Shown here piece after piece: positions 45,255 to 55,330 of a DNA stretch of 64,000 nt. The position numbers and the translations under genes were made by a program. Where the stretch lies: the NCBI GenBank assembly GCA_037783545.1, contig JBBELK010000005.1, positions 1 to 64,000 on the forward strand, read 5' to 3'. Under the pieces are notes generated by a model. It saw only the letters and a list, made by a program, of their open reading frames with translations, did no database searches and was not told where the DNA came from. How positions within the stretch are numbered: the first letter of the stretch is position 1; each line of letters starts with the position of its first letter. The stretch comes from Henricia sp. BOLD:AAB3569 (taxonomy: Eukaryota > Echinodermata > Asteroidea > Spinulosida > Echinasteridae).

Positions 45255-45737
45255 TGTATGTATAGGCCTTACATGTATGTATTTCTGGCCACCAAGACAG
45301 GGCTATGTTAATACACAAATAGGTGTAATTAATACACCTACATGTTTTGACTACCTTTTGTTGTCCAATACTTTCATGAATACTACACGCACTCATTAAA
45401 CTGCTCTCTAGGGGACGTTTATTCTCTCAGATTTCAAAACTCCAAGGGACTTGAGATCTAACAGGCAGGTTTTAATGTCTTTAGAAATATAATAGAATGA
45501 CAAGTTTGGATGGAATGCTGGCAGTTAAAAGGAGTGTGTATACAAAACCATTTATGTTTACATTGCGATAAGTCAACTACACTAAGCAACAAAGGGCATT
45601 TTCCCACGACAATTTAACCCCGAGATAACCTGGGTAACGGAAAATTTTATCCCCGAGATTACCCAGGTTAAGGGTGCGGTTCCCGCGGCAAAACTCGGGG
45701 TCGCGAATTACCCGGGTTAACTGGCCAAAAATGCCAC
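45255..45737 (-). other. Intron 1 spacer with repeated CCCGAG/GGTTA words
   Basis: Between 45610 and 45725 the words CCCGAGAT, ACCCAGGTTA, ACTCGGGG and ACCCGGGTTA alternate in both orientations. This looks like one end of a decayed subterminal-motif element. Confidence 0.4.
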
Positions 45738-46256
45738 TTAAAGGCCCAGTGTATCATTTGCAATGACCCCAAAAAGTAATCAACGAGTTTACAGGGGAAA
45801 GTTCTGAAAGTAAAGATTGAATTAATAGCAACTACCCAATGAAAGGTTTCCGCTCAAAATGATATAATTTTACCAGAAAATAATCCGTAAAGATGAAATT
45901 ATTACGATTTACTTATTTTTGGTTCGCATCTACGCGGTCCAAAATGCATGGTCGCTGTGTACTGCGTGTGCGTGTTCCAACGCGATGCATTTTTATGGAT
46001 CGCGCGCACACGCAGTATATGATGTGCGCCACAGAGTGCATGATGCAAGCCACATAGTACCCGATCAACTGAGAACGAATATTTGAAACACCCCGCCAAG
46101 ACCAGAAAAAGCATATAGATTTTCATGATTTTTAAAAACGTGGTACATTTGACAAAGCTGAAATTTGTTCGGATGAGTTTGTTGATGTCTTTCTTTTGAT
46201 TTATAATGGTTTTATTCGCAGAATCGCTTAAAAACAGATCATCTCAGGGCCTTTAA
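45738..46256. mobile_element. 511-bp TTAA-flanked element next to TMEM198 exon 1
   Basis: The element (45742-46252) starts AGGCCCAGTGTATCAT and ends ATCATCTCAGGGCCT, flanked by TTAA at 45738-45741 and 46253-46256. Its edge is about 45 bp from the intron 1 donor. It carries an internal GCGTGTGCGTGTTCC / GCGCGCACACGC inverted pair. A 74-codon minus ORF inside has no support. Confidence 0.72.
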
Positions 46257-46307
46257 ATCAAGTTACGTCAGGTAGGGCAAAATTTATATAATATGAAGAA
46301 AACTTAC

Positions 46308-46530
46308 CGAAAAATGCAAAGATAATTCCGAAGACAAAGCACATGCCGCATATCACGGCAACTGGGATTTCATAGTCGTACTTTATCCCGTCACACGGCA
46401 GGCTCGGTGGCCGCGTGGTGGGCGTTACAGTTAACGGGGGCACTAGCGTCGTATTAAACTGCGTCGTCGTATTAAACTGCGTCTGGAGTAGGAGGCTAAG
46501 TACGGAGGGTGAATGCGGGTCATGCGTCAT
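46308..46530 (-). CDS. TMEM198: TMEM198, coding exon 1 (N-terminus and first helix)
   Basis: ATG at 46528-46530 opens residues 1-74 plus the first base of Gly75, ending at the donor GTAAGT (46302-46307). The N-terminal 50 residues are Ser/Thr/Pro-rich with N-glycosylation sequons at Asn20 and Asn26 (both N-T-T), consistent with an extracellular end. The first helix (about residues 52-74) contains YEIPVAVICGMCFVFG and F-A-F-F, aligning with the family's opening segment before GYRCFKA in exon 2. This ATG is preferred because it follows a probable splice acceptor by 20 nt; no upstream in-frame ATG was seen before that acceptor. Confidence 0.87.
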
Positions 46531-46550
46531 CGTGGCTGGAACTTGTTGTC

Positions 46551-46566
46551 CTGATACAAAAAAAGG
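46551..46566 (-). promoter_or_regulatory. Probable 5' UTR splice acceptor
   Basis: On the minus strand CCTTTTTTTTGTATCAG precedes GACAACAAG, 20 nt before the TMEM198 ATG, with AG at 46551-46552. If used, the transcript has an upstream non-coding exon and the promoter lies beyond 46566. Not proven. Confidence 0.5.
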
Positions 46567-46912
46567 ACGAGTCGTCGCTACATGTATGTCACGTGGACAT
46601 TTCTACGTAGCGTCAAGATTAGACTGCCGATTTTATAACGCCGTGTTCAGATGTTTCCTCATTTCTGGAAAGAAAAGAAACATGAAAACATGAGGACGGT
46701 GTAGCACTTCACGTGAAAGCATTTTACGAGTGTGACCCGTCCTTGCAAAATGGGTTAGATTTCGTACAGCCTAGGCAAATTTTTTGCGACCAGTTTTTAA
46801 AATATGCTGATCTAAGATCATTAAAATATAAAAAAAATACAATGAAAATTCCAGGCGGTACCAGAAAATTCCAGGCGGTGTATGGGTAGTGTCCAGAATG
46901 TCTATTATATTT
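46567..46912. other. Upstream flank or 5' intron of TMEM198
   Basis: No gene was recognised. A small AAAATTCCAGGCGGT tandem duplication sits at 46846-46880. Confidence 0.4.
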
Positions 46913-47057
46913 TTAAAGGCACAGGCTCGTCGATGTGTGCATGAGGCCAAATTCGTGCCACGAAATACGCAGCTCTATGCCTTTGCTATGGAGCTGCGTA
47001 TTTCGTGGCACGAATTTGGCCTCATGCACGCATTAATTGACGAGCCTGTGCCTTTAA
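46913..47057. mobile_element. Hairpin MITE, copy 4, TTAA-flanked
   Basis: TTAA occurs at 46913-46916 and 47054-47057. Arms share GCATGAGGCCAAATTCGTGC and its complement. The central loop (CTATGCCTTTGCTATGG) is in the opposite orientation to that of the other three copies. Confidence 0.93.
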
Positions 47058-49149
47058 TGAACCTGAATCCACCGCAGATACCGGTACATGTATTTGGCTA
47101 TGGTTGCCAAAAATCAGCCCAACTATGCAGCATCCCACTCATTTTACCAGAACGAGTCACACAAGTATACAGACTCATTATCCTGCCGTGAACTTGTAAA
47201 CAGTTGAATGTTTCAACTTGTACGTATCTTCACAGCAAAATTTCCAATAAACTCACATAAAGTCCTTCCTCCATGGACAGGTCTAATTATTCCATCTTGT
47301 GCTGAACAGGCAGGTATTCAACATAACAGTCCTTGGGCAATTTCACACAGTGTTGTCAGTACATGGTGTCTGGTTCACTAATATTATATTTTGTAGTAAT
47401 GTAAACTGGACCATATGTGTAGACACACACATACATGTACATGTAGAACTACTGGTACACTGAACTGTATGCATGTATGTAGCTACATGTACAATGTAGG
47501 TAGGCCCTATGGTGAATTTAGTAGGTGTTGGTTACACTGTGCTAGTACTGGGACTGAGACATGTGTACAGTCTGATCCCCTACACTGTATGTGTACACAT
47601 GGGCACACTGTCTGATGCAAGTGACTGCATGTTAAAACTCTTATATATACAGCCCTAGCTCAGAACCAATACCATGTTGGACATGGGCCAAGGCCAATGA
47701 ACGGTTTAATCCCATTCTTGTGCACACTATTAAATCGGGGCTGAAAGCTTAAAGCTACTTGGTGAGGAAGAAAGTTATTTTATAAAACGGATGTTACTTG
47801 CTAAAGTTGCGTTTTTCTTATCTTTATTGCTTACTTTATATTAGAGAGAAAAATTTAAACTAGATTGTGTTCGTCAACTCGCAACAGGCGGGATGACGTC
47901 ATAATAATATGCATTGACCCCGCTACGTCATAGCGAGGATAGTAGACGGTCACTATTTTGCTAAGCAAGTTGCATGCTTACCGCATACCATAAACCACCA
48001 GTCGTTATTTTTCTGTAAAGGTTTTGGGTGTATTTTCTCAGTGGTTGTTACACCAGCTTCGTGCCTTGTTGGTGGTAACACTTGCAACTCTGTGGAAAAT
48101 CTGCGGTTCCGTACGTGTTTGCTGCGAGGAGCTAGGTACACGACCACAGTCAGTTAAGCAGCTCTGTGTGTCTCCTCGCTATGACATCACACACATAGCT
48201 CGAGTTGATTGATGTGACCTTTCGTTTTCAGTTTCGCGTGAAAAGAGTCTCGGAAAAAGACTGAATTTTATGACTTTTCTAGGATGAAATTCTGAATAAA
48301 ATGTTATTAGTGGCAAAAGCAAAAGCTTGTTTTAATGTATACATTTTTAAGCAATTGCTAATCTAGGAAGCTTTTGCTTGGAGGAAATTAGTTCTTGCTT
48401 TTGCTTCAAAGTACATAGCTTCTGCTCCTGAGCACGTGCTTATTTTTTTATGTATAAAGAATTATAAGTAAAAGCCTAGAAAAAGCAATTGCTAGTTTTT
48501 ATCTATTTTGCCCATTGTCATTTATAAAAACAAGTACATGTATATCATGTATACACGTGTATGTAAGCAAATGAAAATTTTCAATTTTCCCAAGTACATT
48601 GTACATGTACAACAACTCAAGGTTAATGAAATTCTGTCATTCTGGTGTGTACATTGTACATGTAGCTAAACAGTCAACAATCGTCATGTGAAAGTCTCGG
48701 GGCAAATTTACTGCCAACAAGGTTGTTCAACAGTTCGTTTCAACAGATCTAGTATCTAGTGTGGAACACACAATGGGTGGTTCTTTTTGGGAAAAAATGG
48801 CTTTAAATGGCAAGGTTAAGTTAAACAAATATGCACATGCTCAACAATTAGGAATATTTATTCTGTTAACAAATTGGTCTTTTGACAGCTATGTGTTCAT
48901 TAGAACTCATGGTTGAAGTACAGTGTACATGTACCAGTACAAATGTTTCTTTGTGTAATTTTATCGTAGAATTTGTCTGCATTTCTGGGAAAATAATGTC
49001 AATACATGTAGTATAAGCATGGTATAAGTAGTATGTAGCTGAAAAAAAAAAGTTTAAAAATAGGGTTTTTATTAAATATAATATTTTATGCTAATGAATT
49101 TCCATATTCATGAGCAAATCCGTGATGTCATCTCAGGACAACAGAGGAA
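47058..49149. other. Upstream region with minor repeats, no gene recognised
   Basis: TACATGTA-rich at 47430-47500 and 48530-48670. An inverted pair GCTACGTCATAGCGAGGA (47922) / TCCTCGCTATGACATCAC (48171) may be the ends of an element. AAGCAAAAGC/GCTTTTGCTT words cluster at 48318-48470. A block at 49085-49145 matches the interior of the TTAA element at 14904-15480. Confidence 0.45.
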
Positions 49150-49460
49150 ATCTCCATTGACTTGTGTACAAAAGTTGTTGGCATGCGCAGTGTCCCTTCG
49201 CAGTATGACCTTCACGGCCCAGATGTACGCTTCCAGAGTGCTTTTACCGACTTGATGTGTCCGCATTGGACTTATCGTCTCAGGAAAAGTTCCCTGGTCA
49301 ATTTTCCTGGGCAGAAGTTGGCCAGGAAAAGTAACCGCTGGACTCGGGAAAAGTTACTGAGAGGAAAACGTCCTAGGCTGTTCGTATTGGACTTAAAAAA
49401 GGAAAAGTACCCATTGCCTCGGTAAGTTTTCCCAAAAAAAGTCCAATGCGGATGGGCCTA
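49150..49460. mobile_element. TIR element of the GTCCGCATTGGAC family, copy 4
   Basis: GTGTCCCTTCGCAGTATGAC and AGAGTGCTTTTACCGACTT lead into TGTCCGCATTGGACTTATCG at 49257. The element ends AAAGTCCAATGCGGATGGGC at about 49457. The interior has CTCGGGAAAAGTTACTGAGA. Its outer left terminus is not clear. Confidence 0.65.
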
Positions 49461-50467
49461 TAGAAATTAACAACTGAAGGTGGTTTTATTAATTTAAAAA
49501 AAGTTCTTATTTTTTAGAAAATTTCTTTTAATAAATATTTTTTACCATTCTGTTAACAAAAACTATGCCATGGATTTTAATCTCGGGGTATGATCCGAGG
49601 CCAATTTGGTTCAGAGAGCGTTTACACTCAGTTTGTGATCCGGGGCTGATCCCGAGCTTGGTGTTCGACCCCGAGCATCGCATCAAGTGTAAACAGGGTG
49701 CCTGCTGCTAACCAATTAGCGCTCAGCATTCTGAACACGTCATTGTCAATTAGCGTAATCACGCCATTCTTGCGTTTTGCCCTGATGAGTGCAAGTCGAG
49801 AAGTGCTTTAGCATGTCTTTGTCGTTACTTAATTCTATTTTCCGATTTTTGTAGTACAAAACATCTTGCAAATGATAAATTGGGCTTTTGAATTTCACCA
49901 AATTAATATACGCAATGAACTGCATAGCAACTGTATGGGGATGACAAAAAGAACAATTTCCGAACTTTTTCTGGGGTAAAACAGATTCGCAAACCTCACA
50001 GCAATTACTAACACTTTGAAATTTCCGAGTTTATCATAAATGGAAACTGACATTTTAGACCCCAAGGCTACCAATCAACTGCCCAAGATCTAATCTTGAC
50101 ATTTCGCAGAAGCCTTCGACATGGCGTGTTTCACACGCCATGTCAAATCGGCTCTTCGTTTACTCGAACCAAATTGAATTTTCAAAACTAATCCACAGTC
50201 ATTAGGAAAACCATTCAACTGACCAGCGGATTTGACGCAACTTCGGCATTGGGCATATGACTTAATTTGTATTTTCCTTTAAAGGGATTTAACATCGTCG
50301 CCAGGATTCTAATCTTAAAACTTCAGGGTGAATCTGTCGTGTAAAATGCAGTCTTAAAATTAAGAGATTTTAATTATTGAATTTTAAATTATTAAGCATG
50401 TAATCTCATTAAAATATGTCCTTCCTTACTTATATTTCCAAATGTACACGTAACGTAAGTGGTATGC
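49461..50467. other. Spacer with a CCCGAGC-family fragment
   Basis: At 49580-49702 the right part of the CCCGAGCTCGGG element is present (GTTTACACTCAGTTTGTGAT then GTGTAAACAGGGTG), 5' truncated. The rest, to 50467, has no recognised gene. Confidence 0.55.
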
Positions 50468-50999
50468 TTAAAAGGCAGTATACATCATTGGTAATCTCGA
50501 AAATCAGAAATGTTCACAGATTTACGCCTAACTTACACAATATAAACATTCACCGTGGAAAACTTCCCCTGAAGTTTTTGTCTGAAGTGCTATAGTCTTT
50601 GAGAAATGAGTAAAACAATGAGACAAAAATTCAATTCGCCCCAAAACCATTTCGTCCAAGTGCCATTTCGCCCCAAATAACTTCGTCCAAACACTACATC
50701 GCCCAAATGCCACTTTGCCCCAAAACCACTTCGTGCACAGGCCGTGGTTCAGGGCGAAATGGTTCAGGGTGAAGTGGTTTTGGGGCGAAATGACCCTTTT
50801 TTGACTGTTTTCTCAAAAGTTAGACAAGGTACAGAGCTGGTTTTTTGCTCAGGTTGGTTTTAATCATGCATATCTTCAATCACACAGGTAGTCTAGGACC
50901 TGTGACAATTTTGTATGCACTTCATTTAGGAGAGGATTTCTCAACTGATCTTGGCTAATTTGACCCCAAGGAACAACGTGGGATGTGTGCCAAATTCGC

Positions 51000-51840
51000 T
51001 CTCCGGGGCGAAATACCCGAAAATGACCACGCCCTTTTTAAGATGGTCACACCCCTTTCTTCATCAGAAGTGCTGCTTTCGACATAATTGTATCTACTGA
51101 ATTCAACCGATATTAGCTAATATGACCCCAAGGAACAACTTGGGATGTGTCCCAAAATCTCTACCTAGGGAGGAGTACCCAAAACTGACTACGCCCTTTT
51201 AAATGACCACGACCTTCATCAGAAGTGCTACTTCCGACATATCTGTACATGTATCTACTGAACTCGACTGATATAAGCTAATTTGACCCCGAGGAACAAC
51301 TTGGGATTTGTGCCAAATTTACTATCAATGGAAAAGTACACAGAAATGACCACACCCTTTTAAATGACCACGCCCCACATTATCAGAAGTCCTATTTCCG
51401 ACATAGCTAAAATACTGAACTCAACTGATAAGCTAATTTGACCCCGAGGAATAACTTGGGATGTTTGTCAACATCGCCACCTAGGGAGAAGTTCCCGAAA
51501 ATGACCACGCCCTTTATAAAATGACTACGCCCCACATTTAAAGTGCTACTTTCAACATCGCTGTATCTACTCAACTCGACTGATACAATATAATTTGACC
51601 CCAAGGAACAACTTCGGATTTGTGCCAAATTCGCTATTCAGGTGAAGCACCCGAAAATGACCACGCCCCTTATCAGAAATGCTATATCCATCATAGATAT
51701 ACTACTGAACTTAACTGATGTAAGCTAATTTAACTCTGAGAAACAATGTGGGATGTGTGCCAAATTCGCTATCCGGGGAGAAGTAGCGGAAAATGACCAC
51801 ACCCACTTCTTAACAGAAATGTACTTCGGACATAGTTGTA
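51000..51840 (+). repeat. Tandem repeats of the foldback left arm (about 5 units)
   Basis: Units run from one AATTTGACCCCAAGGAACAA block to the next (about 50960, 51112, 51280, 51432 and 51592), each followed by TGTGCCAAATTCGCT and GAAAATGACCACGCCC. The same units run in reverse at 52560-52740 and 55890-56960. Confidence 0.85.
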
Positions 51841-53164
51841 TTTTCTGGGTTGCTCAAAATGTTCGGAATGGTCATAATGTTTAGGAGGTCATAGAAGAGT
51901 TTTAAATTTATATTTTGATAGAAATTAGATCTGTACCGTACCGTGTTTAGAGGGCAAAGAGATTGTCTTTGCTTTGGAGAGAAATATAGCGGTATTTGAT
52001 GGCAGAGCAAAATTTACTCTTGACTTTGTGTAGCAATCTGATGATGGTATAACTGTTTCTTTTTAGGGTGAGGTCGCTCTCACTGCTCCTTGTGCTTCAC
52101 CTTGTTCAAAGTACATGTAGTTTAAAGGTGAAAATTATTCAAAAGAAACAATCTGCTCACTATAGCTTGGTGCACATTATTACAAAATCTAGCTATTCGT
52201 GTTAATCCATACTGCTGATAGGGTGCATTGCCTACCCACCCCTAAAAAAATGCTATAATGTCATTAAGACGGAAGTCATAACACGATTTACTCCTTTGTG
52301 AGTGCACTATAGAATAAGAAATAGACATGCGTACAATTTAAGCATGGAACGCTTACGTTAATAAATATTTTACAATTTATATATGTAGGTAGTAAGGGGT
52401 AGTATCTATGGTAATGGATAACATTTTTGGCAATTTTTCTCTAATTATCAAAATATAAATTCGAAACTCTTCTATATGACCCACTAAACATCATGGCCAT
52501 TTTGAGCAACCCAGATACCCAGCTGTAACAGTTTTGAAGATACAGCTATGTCGGAAGTAGCACTGCAGATGAAAAGAGGAATGTTGTCGTTTTGGGGTAC
52601 TTCTCCCCTAACAGCGAATATGGCACACACCCCAGATTGTTCCACGGGGTCAAATTAGCTTACATTAGTTGCGTTCAGTAAATACAACTATGTCGGAAGT
52701 AATGCGCTCCTGACGAAAAAAAAGGGCGTGTTCATTTTTGGGTACTTTTCCCCCAGGATGTTAGCCTTTAGTCAAGGCGTCCGTGGCGAGGTTTGTTTTG
52801 TGCACGGTTTTGCTAGCGCTTGAGGAAAGACTAATATTCATACTGCAGACTGTTCGCCACGAACGCCTTTACCAAAGCGTATTTGTGACCTTCGTGCTGA
52901 ATAATTCAACAGCAACGGGGGTGGTGAATTATTCATAAATTGTAGCCAACCAGCGGCGGGGAGCTTCTGGAATCATCCATATAAATATAGGTAGCATTCA
53001 CGAAAAAAGCGAAAGTTATTATTCGTACCAGGAAAACAAAATACAAGAAACATGATTAGTCAAAGTTCTATAGAGTAACTCCACATAAATTTATTAACCA
53101 TTTTTAAAGTTATAAACTCGCTAAACAATTTTGCTTTTCGTGTGGCAAACAAAACACCGCGCGT

Positions 53165-53320
53165 AGGCCTAGTACGCGAAACGGGACAAGTCGTCTCCGA
53201 GTCAACTCGCTCCCCTCAATTAACACCTAGGTCAAGTCATCCCCAGGTCAAGTCGTCCACGAGACAAGCTCGTCCCTGGCTCAAGTCGTCCCCGAGACAA
53301 GTCGTCCTTGTACCCCGTGT
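53165..53320 (+). repeat. 17-19 bp minisatellite (CAAGTCGTCC)
   Basis: About eight imperfect tandem copies of GACAAGTCGTCCCCGA-like units lie within the Mutator-like element. Confidence 0.75.
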
Positions 53321-53629
53321 ACAAAACCTATAGCCCATATGACAATTAATTTGAACAAAATCTGAATTTTCTCCTAGGTTTTTCTCAAGTTGCAAAACTG
53401 CCATATTTTGTATTTGGAAGCAAAAATTTCAAGATATGTACAAGCACAAATTTCACTGTTCAATTTTGCTGAGATTACCTGCAACTTTTTATACAATTGT
53501 CGCAAAGTGGGAGGGTTACGTAAAACACAGCTTTTCGAAGATTGACATGGAGTATCGTAAGTGGTCGTGGCTTGTCGCAGATGTTGTTGATTTGTACTGT
53601 CATCGTAACTAAATCTTAAGGAATCGTAA

Positions 53630-54480
53630 TGAATCGCACAATGCGTAATCATGCATGATCGCAGACATTTGTATGTTTCTGAACAAGTCGCAGATGTCGT
53701 AGATTCGCACTGTCATCGTAAGGAATCGTAATGAATCGCAGACATTTGTATACTGAAAATGCATATATCGTTACAATACGATAAGCACTATAAGCGTTAC
53801 AATTTTCTAAGATTTGTAACAAAATGATCGACTGTCTGAACAACACGCAGATGTCGTCACAGTAGATTTGTACTGCGTCATCGTAAGAAATCATAACAAA
53901 TATTAAGGAATCGTAACAAATAGTAAGAAATCGTAATGAATCGCACAATGTGTGATCATGATCGCAGACATTCGTATGTATCACAAGTCGCAGATGTCGT
54001 AGATTCGTACTGTCATTGTAAGGAATCGTAAGGAATCGCAGACATTCGTATACTGAAAATGCCTTTATCTTTACAATACGCTAAGCGTTAAAATTTTCTA
54101 AGATTTGTAACAAAATGATCGACTGTCTGAACAACACGCAGATGTCGTCACAGTAGATTTGTACTGCGTCATCGTAAGAAATCATAACAAATATTAAGGA
54201 ATCGTAACAAATAGTAAGGAATCGTAATGAATCGCACAATGTGTGATCATGATCGCAGACATTCGTATGTGTCTGAACAAGTCGCAGATGCTGTCGTAGA
54301 TTTGTACTGTCATCGTAAGGAATCGTAAAGAATCGCAGACATTTGTATGTATTTATAATAAATCCATATCACAACAATACAATAAGCGCGATAAGCATTA
54401 CGATTTTCTAAGATTTGTTACAGTGCAATCGTAGCTTGTCGTAGAGTTTCGTAAGCTGTGGCTTTTCATGGACATTTGAA
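53630..54480. repeat. About 300-bp tandem repeats rich in ATCGTAAGGAATCGTA
   Basis: GTCGCAGATGTCGTAGATT, ATTTGTATACTGAAAATGC and AAATGATCGACTGTCTGAAC recur in the same order at about 53690, 53992 and, partially, 54288. Each unit contains runs of TCGTAA and GAATCG words. It lies in the interior of the Mutator-like element. Confidence 0.78.
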
Positions 54481-55249
54481 CAGGATCAACAAATTTCCTG
54501 ATCGTACCGTGTCATCTCTTAAGGAACTGTTAAATTGGGAGATCACTAAGAAAAATAAAGGGAAAAATTTGTATGTTTTCGGAATAAATTGCACATTGTA
54601 ACCATATCGTAAGCGTTAGAATTTGCAAATTAAAAGATATGTCGTGAAGTGGCTGAGAATCCTTACGACACGTACAATACTTCCTACTTTTGCATGTGTC
54701 GCAGTCGCAACAAATTGTGGCAAATCATGCAGTGGGTGACCAAAAACTGTACAAAAGTCTGTGACAACCTGCGAGACACTACGAAATTGTACCTGTATCA
54801 TATCTTAAGATAATTGCGACTAGTCGTAAGAAAATATTGCACAGCGGAATACCGGCTTAGCTCCCACTGTGCGATTTGGCTTTGAAATTCCCAAAATTTA
54901 TGATTTATAAAGATCACCAGAGCCAGCTAGTACAATTGTCACACATGGCAGTGTTTTTCGTAAGTTATCGTAACTTAAGAGTTGTCGTAAGTTGTTGTAA
55001 GTAATTGTCGTGGCTTGTCGCAGGTTGACAGACATTTGAACTTGTTTATCGTAACAAATAGTAAGGAACTGTTTATTCAGGGTATATATAAATTTAAATA
55101 TCACTAATAAATCCTTTTAAATATGACATGATAAATGCTCCAGAGAGTTTAAATTGGGTGACAACGAAGCAATTTTAGCAGTAAGAAATTTTTCTTTTGC
55201 AGTAAGATTTTGTTGAAAACAATTTTTATGCCATGCTTCATTGCCTTAG

Positions 55250-55330
55250 TACATCCATGGAGGAAGAAAACATTCTTCCTCCATGGTACATCATACCATA
55301 GAGCAAGGAACAGACTTGCTCTATGATCAT
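55250..55330. other. Pair of adjacent strong hairpins
   Basis: CCATGGAGGAAGAA-AACA-TTCTTCCTCCATGG is followed at once by CCATAGAGCAAG-GAACAGA-CTTGCTCTATGATC. Both have 12-14 bp stems and 4-7 nt loops. They lie in the Mutator-like element, 50 bp before a GC-rich segment (55370-55445) that interrupts AT-rich DNA. Confidence 0.7.

Larger units (their letters stand above)
19212..46530 (-). other. TMEM198 gene, coding span with three introns
   Basis: Four coding exons of 223, 564, 140 and 219 nt join into 1146 nt, giving 381 residues and a TAG stop. Junction phases agree at every splice (phase 1, 1, 0). Donors on the minus strand are GTAAGT, GTAGGT and GTAAGA, and all acceptors end in AG. Introns span 31084-46307, 28044-30519 and 19431-27903. 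The protein has a glycosylatable N-terminus, seven hydrophobic helices and a basic tail ending in a proline-rich stretch, the TMEM198/DUF4203 architecture. In vertebrates TMEM198 is a membrane protein reported to support LRP6 phosphorylation in Wnt signalling; whether that holds here is inference. The introns are made almost wholly of repeats. Confidence 0.93.
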
